A DNA stretch of 64,000 bases, from positions 843,333-907,332 of the forward strand of contig JAOSKK010000038.1 in the NCBI GenBank assembly GCA_027493615.1, given 5' to 3'. The notes below the pieces were generated by a model, which was not told the origin of the DNA, made no database searches, and was given only the letters and a program-made list of their open reading frames with translations. How positions within the stretch are numbered: position 1 is the first letter of the stretch; the number at the start of each line of letters is the position of its first letter. Shown one piece after another: positions 61,289 through 64,000 of this stretch. Origin of the DNA: Verrucomicrobiota bacterium (GTDB taxonomy: Bacteria > Verrucomicrobiota > Verrucomicrobiia > Limisphaerales > J093). The translations under genes and the position numbers were made by a program.

Positions 61289-62553
61289 CTAGAACTGCCA
61301 GTTCAGATTGAGATTCATCAGGACAAACCAGGCGTCCTCGAAGGCGCCCGACACCCGGCCGCGGAGCGACGCGTCGGTCCCCTGATCCACCGCGAGGTCG
61401 CCGGCCCAGAGGAAGGTGGTGGCGGCGCCGGCGCTCAGGGAACGGCTGAGCTGGTACTGCGCGCCCAGGCTGAAGCGCCACTGCTCGCCCACAGGCAGGG
61501 TGACGGTGCGGTCCTCGCTGTCCACGGGGGAGCTGTCATAGGCGAAGCCGCCCGCAAGCAGCCAATGGTTCGAGGCTCGGAACTGGACACCCAGCGCGCC
61601 GTGCCAGGTGTCCTGGTAGGCCAGATCGAGCGTGGTGGTGCCCGTGTGCTCCACGCCCGCCTGCACGTAGCCGAAGTCGTTCCAGTTCTGCCAGCCGACA
61701 TTGGCCAGCAGGGCCCAGCGATCGCTCAGCGTGCGGTACCCGCTGAGCATCACCGTCTGGGGAACCGTGAGGCCCAGGTCCACCTCCGACGGGTTGGCCA
61801 GCAGGACGCTCAGCCGGGTCCCAGCCCGCTGAAACCCGGCGTGTCACGGAAGTCCAGGTCGACGGGAGAGAGGTAGGTGACACCCAGACGGGTCTTTTCG
61901 CCGGCCTTGATCAGCACGCCCAGATTGGCGCCGAAGCCCCAGGTCTGGTCTTTCAACCTCATCTGGCCGTCCGGGCCCACGACGTTGTTCACCGCCACCT
62001 CGGTGTCGAACACCCCGTACATCGCGTTCAACCCGGCGCCCAGGGAGAGCCAGTCGGTGATCTCATAGCTGAGTGACGGCGTGAGACTGAGGCCCAACAG
62101 CGTGCCCTTTTGAACGTAGTACCGGCCCACCCAGTTCTCGTCGAATTCCTCCGCCAGGCCGAAGTAGGACAACGCCCCGAGGCCGGCCCGCCATTTCTCG
62201 CCAAGCGGGACGACCACAAAGGTGCTGGCGGCCGGCAACCAGCCCAAGGCGTTGCCGCCGTCGTCGGTCCCGAGCCGGGCGGAGGTGTGGGCGTCCGGGC
62301 TGAAGGAGACGCTGCCATAGAGCGCCTGCAGGCCGCCGAGGAACTGGGCCTCCTTCAACTGGCTCATGCCGGCCGGGTTCGTGAAGACGGTCGCGGCGTC
62401 GCCGGCCCGCGCGGCATATCCGGCGCCCGAAAGGCCGGCGTCGGGCGTGGCGACTTCGTAAAGGATCAGGCCGCTGGCGTGGGCGGTGCCCACCAGGAGG
62501 GCGCCGCCGGCGAGCGCGCCCCCGAACCGTGAACGCAATGTGAGTGCTTTCAT
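61289..62553 (-). CDS. FadL/OmpP1/TodX family outer-membrane transporter; one frame break
   Basis: About 421 residues after repair. Signal peptide ('GGALAGGALLVGTAHA'), then the FadL hatch opening 'SGLILYEVATPDAGLSGAGY' with 'TVFTNPAGMSQLKEAQFLGG', the NPAG(M) signature of the family. Barrel strands follow to a terminal Phe ('LNLNWQF'). A missing base near 61820-61822 breaks the frame; repair gives 'GLGTRLSVLLANPSEVDLGL'. Imports hydrophobic compounds such as fatty acids. The next gene downstream is the sulfatase (34 bases), so the two may be co-transcribed. Confidence 0.9.
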
Positions 62554-62636
62554 GTTGCCTGGTGCTTGTGGGGTGTCGGACGGTGTCGGGGCCTCGGACG
62601 GTGACGCGCGTGTCCAGGGACCGGCGGCTCGAGGCT

Positions 62637-63673
62637 TCAGGGCGGCCCCCAGAATTGGGCCCCGGTGAAGTCACAGAACCACGCGGTCACATCGTCCAGG
62701 TTGGCTCCGCGAAAGTCCGCGAAGCGGAAGTCCGTCGTCTCGAAGTCCGAGTCCGAGAAATCCGCGAGGCAAAAATCGGTGACGGAAAAGTCCGACTCGC
62801 GGAAGGTCGACTCCTTCAGTCGGGCGCCGTAGAAGTCGGCGAACTCCCCGTAGCACTCCTCGAAATCGACCTCTTCCAGATTGCCGTTCCGGCAGGAGAA
62901 GTAGGACACGTCCGCGTCGGTGAATTCCGCGCCGACGAAGCTGGCGCCGTCGCAAACCGCGCGCGTCAATTTGCTCTCATCAAACTTGGCTTCCTTGAAC
63001 GAGGCATTGGGGGCGGACACCTCCTTGAGCGCGGCGTGGCTCAGATCCGCACCCTCGAAGTTCGCCCGGTCCAGCACGGCGGATTCGAGCTGGGCATGCG
63101 TCCAGTCGGTGCCGCGGAAATCCGCGTCGGTCGCCCGCAGCCGGGGGGCGTCTGCGGAGCCAAACGTGGCGGTGTCCGCCACCGCGGAGATGAACTCCGC
63201 GTAGGCGAGCCGGCACTCGGAGAACCGGGCGCCGGAGAGAAGGCAGCGATGAAACCGGGTGTGCTCCAGATTCAGGCCGCTGAAGTCCACCCCCCGAAAG
63301 TCGGCGTCGGAGAGATCGGCTCCCGCCAGCTCCAGCTCGCTGCGCAGGCGCACGAAGGCAAACGGCAGCACGGGGGGATCGTGAAGTTGGTTTGGATCGT
63401 GAGGCTGGGGCCACCCACGCGCTGCGGGATGTCCACGGCGGTCGACCACCAGTAGGTGAGGTCGGTGCTGGCTTCCACCACATACCGGGGGAAGACCGGC
63501 GTGCGTCCGGCATTGGTGATGACGGAGAGGGTCCTCCACGACAACGTGAGCGCGTCGCCACTGCGGGCAAGGCTGAGCGCCACATCCGGGACCACCAGCC
63601 CGTCGGCCCGGGGGACAGCCGGGGGTGCCGCCAGTAACACGGCCGCGAGGAGGAGCGGTTGGGAGATTCTCAT
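62637..63673 (-). CDS. Secreted pentapeptide-repeat protein; one frame break
   Basis: About 345 residues after repair. Signal peptide ('RISQPLLLAAVLLAAPPAVP'). A beta-type domain at about 25-100 ('SGDALTLSWRTLSVITNAGR', 'YVVEASTDLTYWWSTAVDIP') resembles the fibronectin-like 'verification' segments of secreted Verrucomicrobiota proteins. From about 115 to 340 runs a right-handed beta-helix of A(D/N)LxX repeats ('LAGADLSDADFRGVDFSGLN', 'FRESDFSVTDFCLADFSDSD'). A missing C in the run 63372-63377 breaks the frame; repair gives 'IPPVLPFAFVRLRSELELAG'. Pentapeptide helices are usually cytoplasmic DNA mimics, so the signal peptide makes a surface role more likely. Confidence 0.82.
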
Positions 63674-63848
63674 AGATGTCTGGAGAAGGCGGGCTCGGAC
63701 CACGGGCGCTGCGGCGCAGTCGGGTTTGAATGGGGCTTCAGGGTGCTTCGAGATCGAGGGAGATCCTGCCGATGAGCGGGGTCGGGTCGCCCCCAGGAAT
63801 CGGACCGCGGGGGAAGGCGGTGGCAGGGTGGGCTCAGGCAAGGGGGTC

Positions 63849-64000
63849 TCACCGGGTGGGACGGTTCAAGAAGGCGGGTTCGCGAGTCAATTCGCCGAGC
63901 TCGGCGCTCGGGGAGACAAAGCGGCGGTGAGCCAGCGCGGCGCGCAGCGCGGGGATCAGATCCGAAGCCAGGCGCGACTTGACGACGTAGCCCAGAGCGC
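63849..64000 (-). CDS. Response regulator, C-terminal end (5' part outside window)
   Basis: The frame enters from the right edge and ends at TGA 63851-63849. Visible residues 'ALGYVVKSRLASDLIPALRA' and 'ALAHRRFVSP' match the last strand and helix of a receiver domain, with the conserved Lys in 'YVVKS'. A short tail 'LTREPAFLNRPTR' follows. No HTH domain follows, so it is either a lone receiver or an output domain-less form. It is too truncated for further assignment. Confidence 0.65.
   Translation of the reverse strand, partial: ALGYVVKSRLASDLIPALRAALAHRRFVSPSAELGELTREPAFLNRPTR

Overview
The window is GC-rich DNA (roughly two thirds G+C by eye), densely packed with bacterial genes on both strands. 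The gene content points to a Verrucomicrobiota member, possibly near Limisphaerales/Pedosphaera. It has a TTHWS-type ECF sigma factor, DUF4838 and DUF6807 proteins, a NIPSNAP protein, LamG-type secreted proteins, a Tat-exported Gfo/Idh/MocA oxidoreductase, a large sulfatase, and many short palindromic intergenic repeats. The taxon is inferred from gene families; no rRNA or tRNA gene was seen.

Layout. 0-12 kb: NIPSNAP (partial), RNA ligase rtcB, a heparinase-II/III-like lipoprotein, an ECF sigma factor, zwf, a GYF/cNMP-binding protein, clpX-clpP, and a phoB-phoR pair. 12-31.6 kb: tail-specific protease, leuD, then a carbohydrate-oriented stretch (DUF4838, Gfo/Idh/MocA, a LamG protein, DUF6807) interrupted by gene remnants and a peroxiredoxin. 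After these come a GT81-like glycosyltransferase, a UDP-sugar dehydrogenase, fmt, a zinc-ribbon protein, an adenylate-kinase-like protein and an unknown membrane protein. 31.6-50.8 kb: a sigma-54 activator, OsmC, a GDPD-HEAT fusion, asnS, purN, a toxin-antitoxin-like island (small protein + nucleotidyltransferase, then a MazF stub), paaI-tkt and glgP. A glycolytic/fermentative run follows: outer-membrane protein, pyk, ldhA, phosphofructokinase fragment, outer-membrane protein, VIT-family protein, DUF2959. 51-58 kb: a five-gene signalling operon whose genes overlap by ATGA (pilT remnant, cNMP-binding protein, cheR remnant, giant hybrid kinase, response-regulator adenylate cyclase). 58-64 kb: vapBC, a sulfatase, a FadL-like porin, a secreted pentapeptide-repeat protein and the tail of a response regulator.

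Two points shape the reading. First, about 33 single-base frame breaks, mostly in G or C runs, cut across otherwise intact genes, including essential ones (clpX, fmt, glgP, pyk). This looks like residual indel error in an assembly rather than decay. I give each gene its full reconstructed span and name the break. Second, several genes lack a large block outright (middle of pilT, front of cheR, front of a phosphofructokinase, most of a mazF). Those could be real deletions or assembly collapses.

Functionally the window suggests a heterotroph that degrades sulfated or uronic-acid-rich polysaccharides and stores and mobilises glycogen (glgP). It would run the pentose-phosphate pathway (zwf, tkt) and lower glycolysis with D-lactate formation, and use cAMP signalling (a class III cyclase plus two cNMP-binding proteins). 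Two small toxin-antitoxin-like modules appear to be transcribed from promoters whose -10 box lies only six bases before the start codon, predicting leaderless mRNAs.
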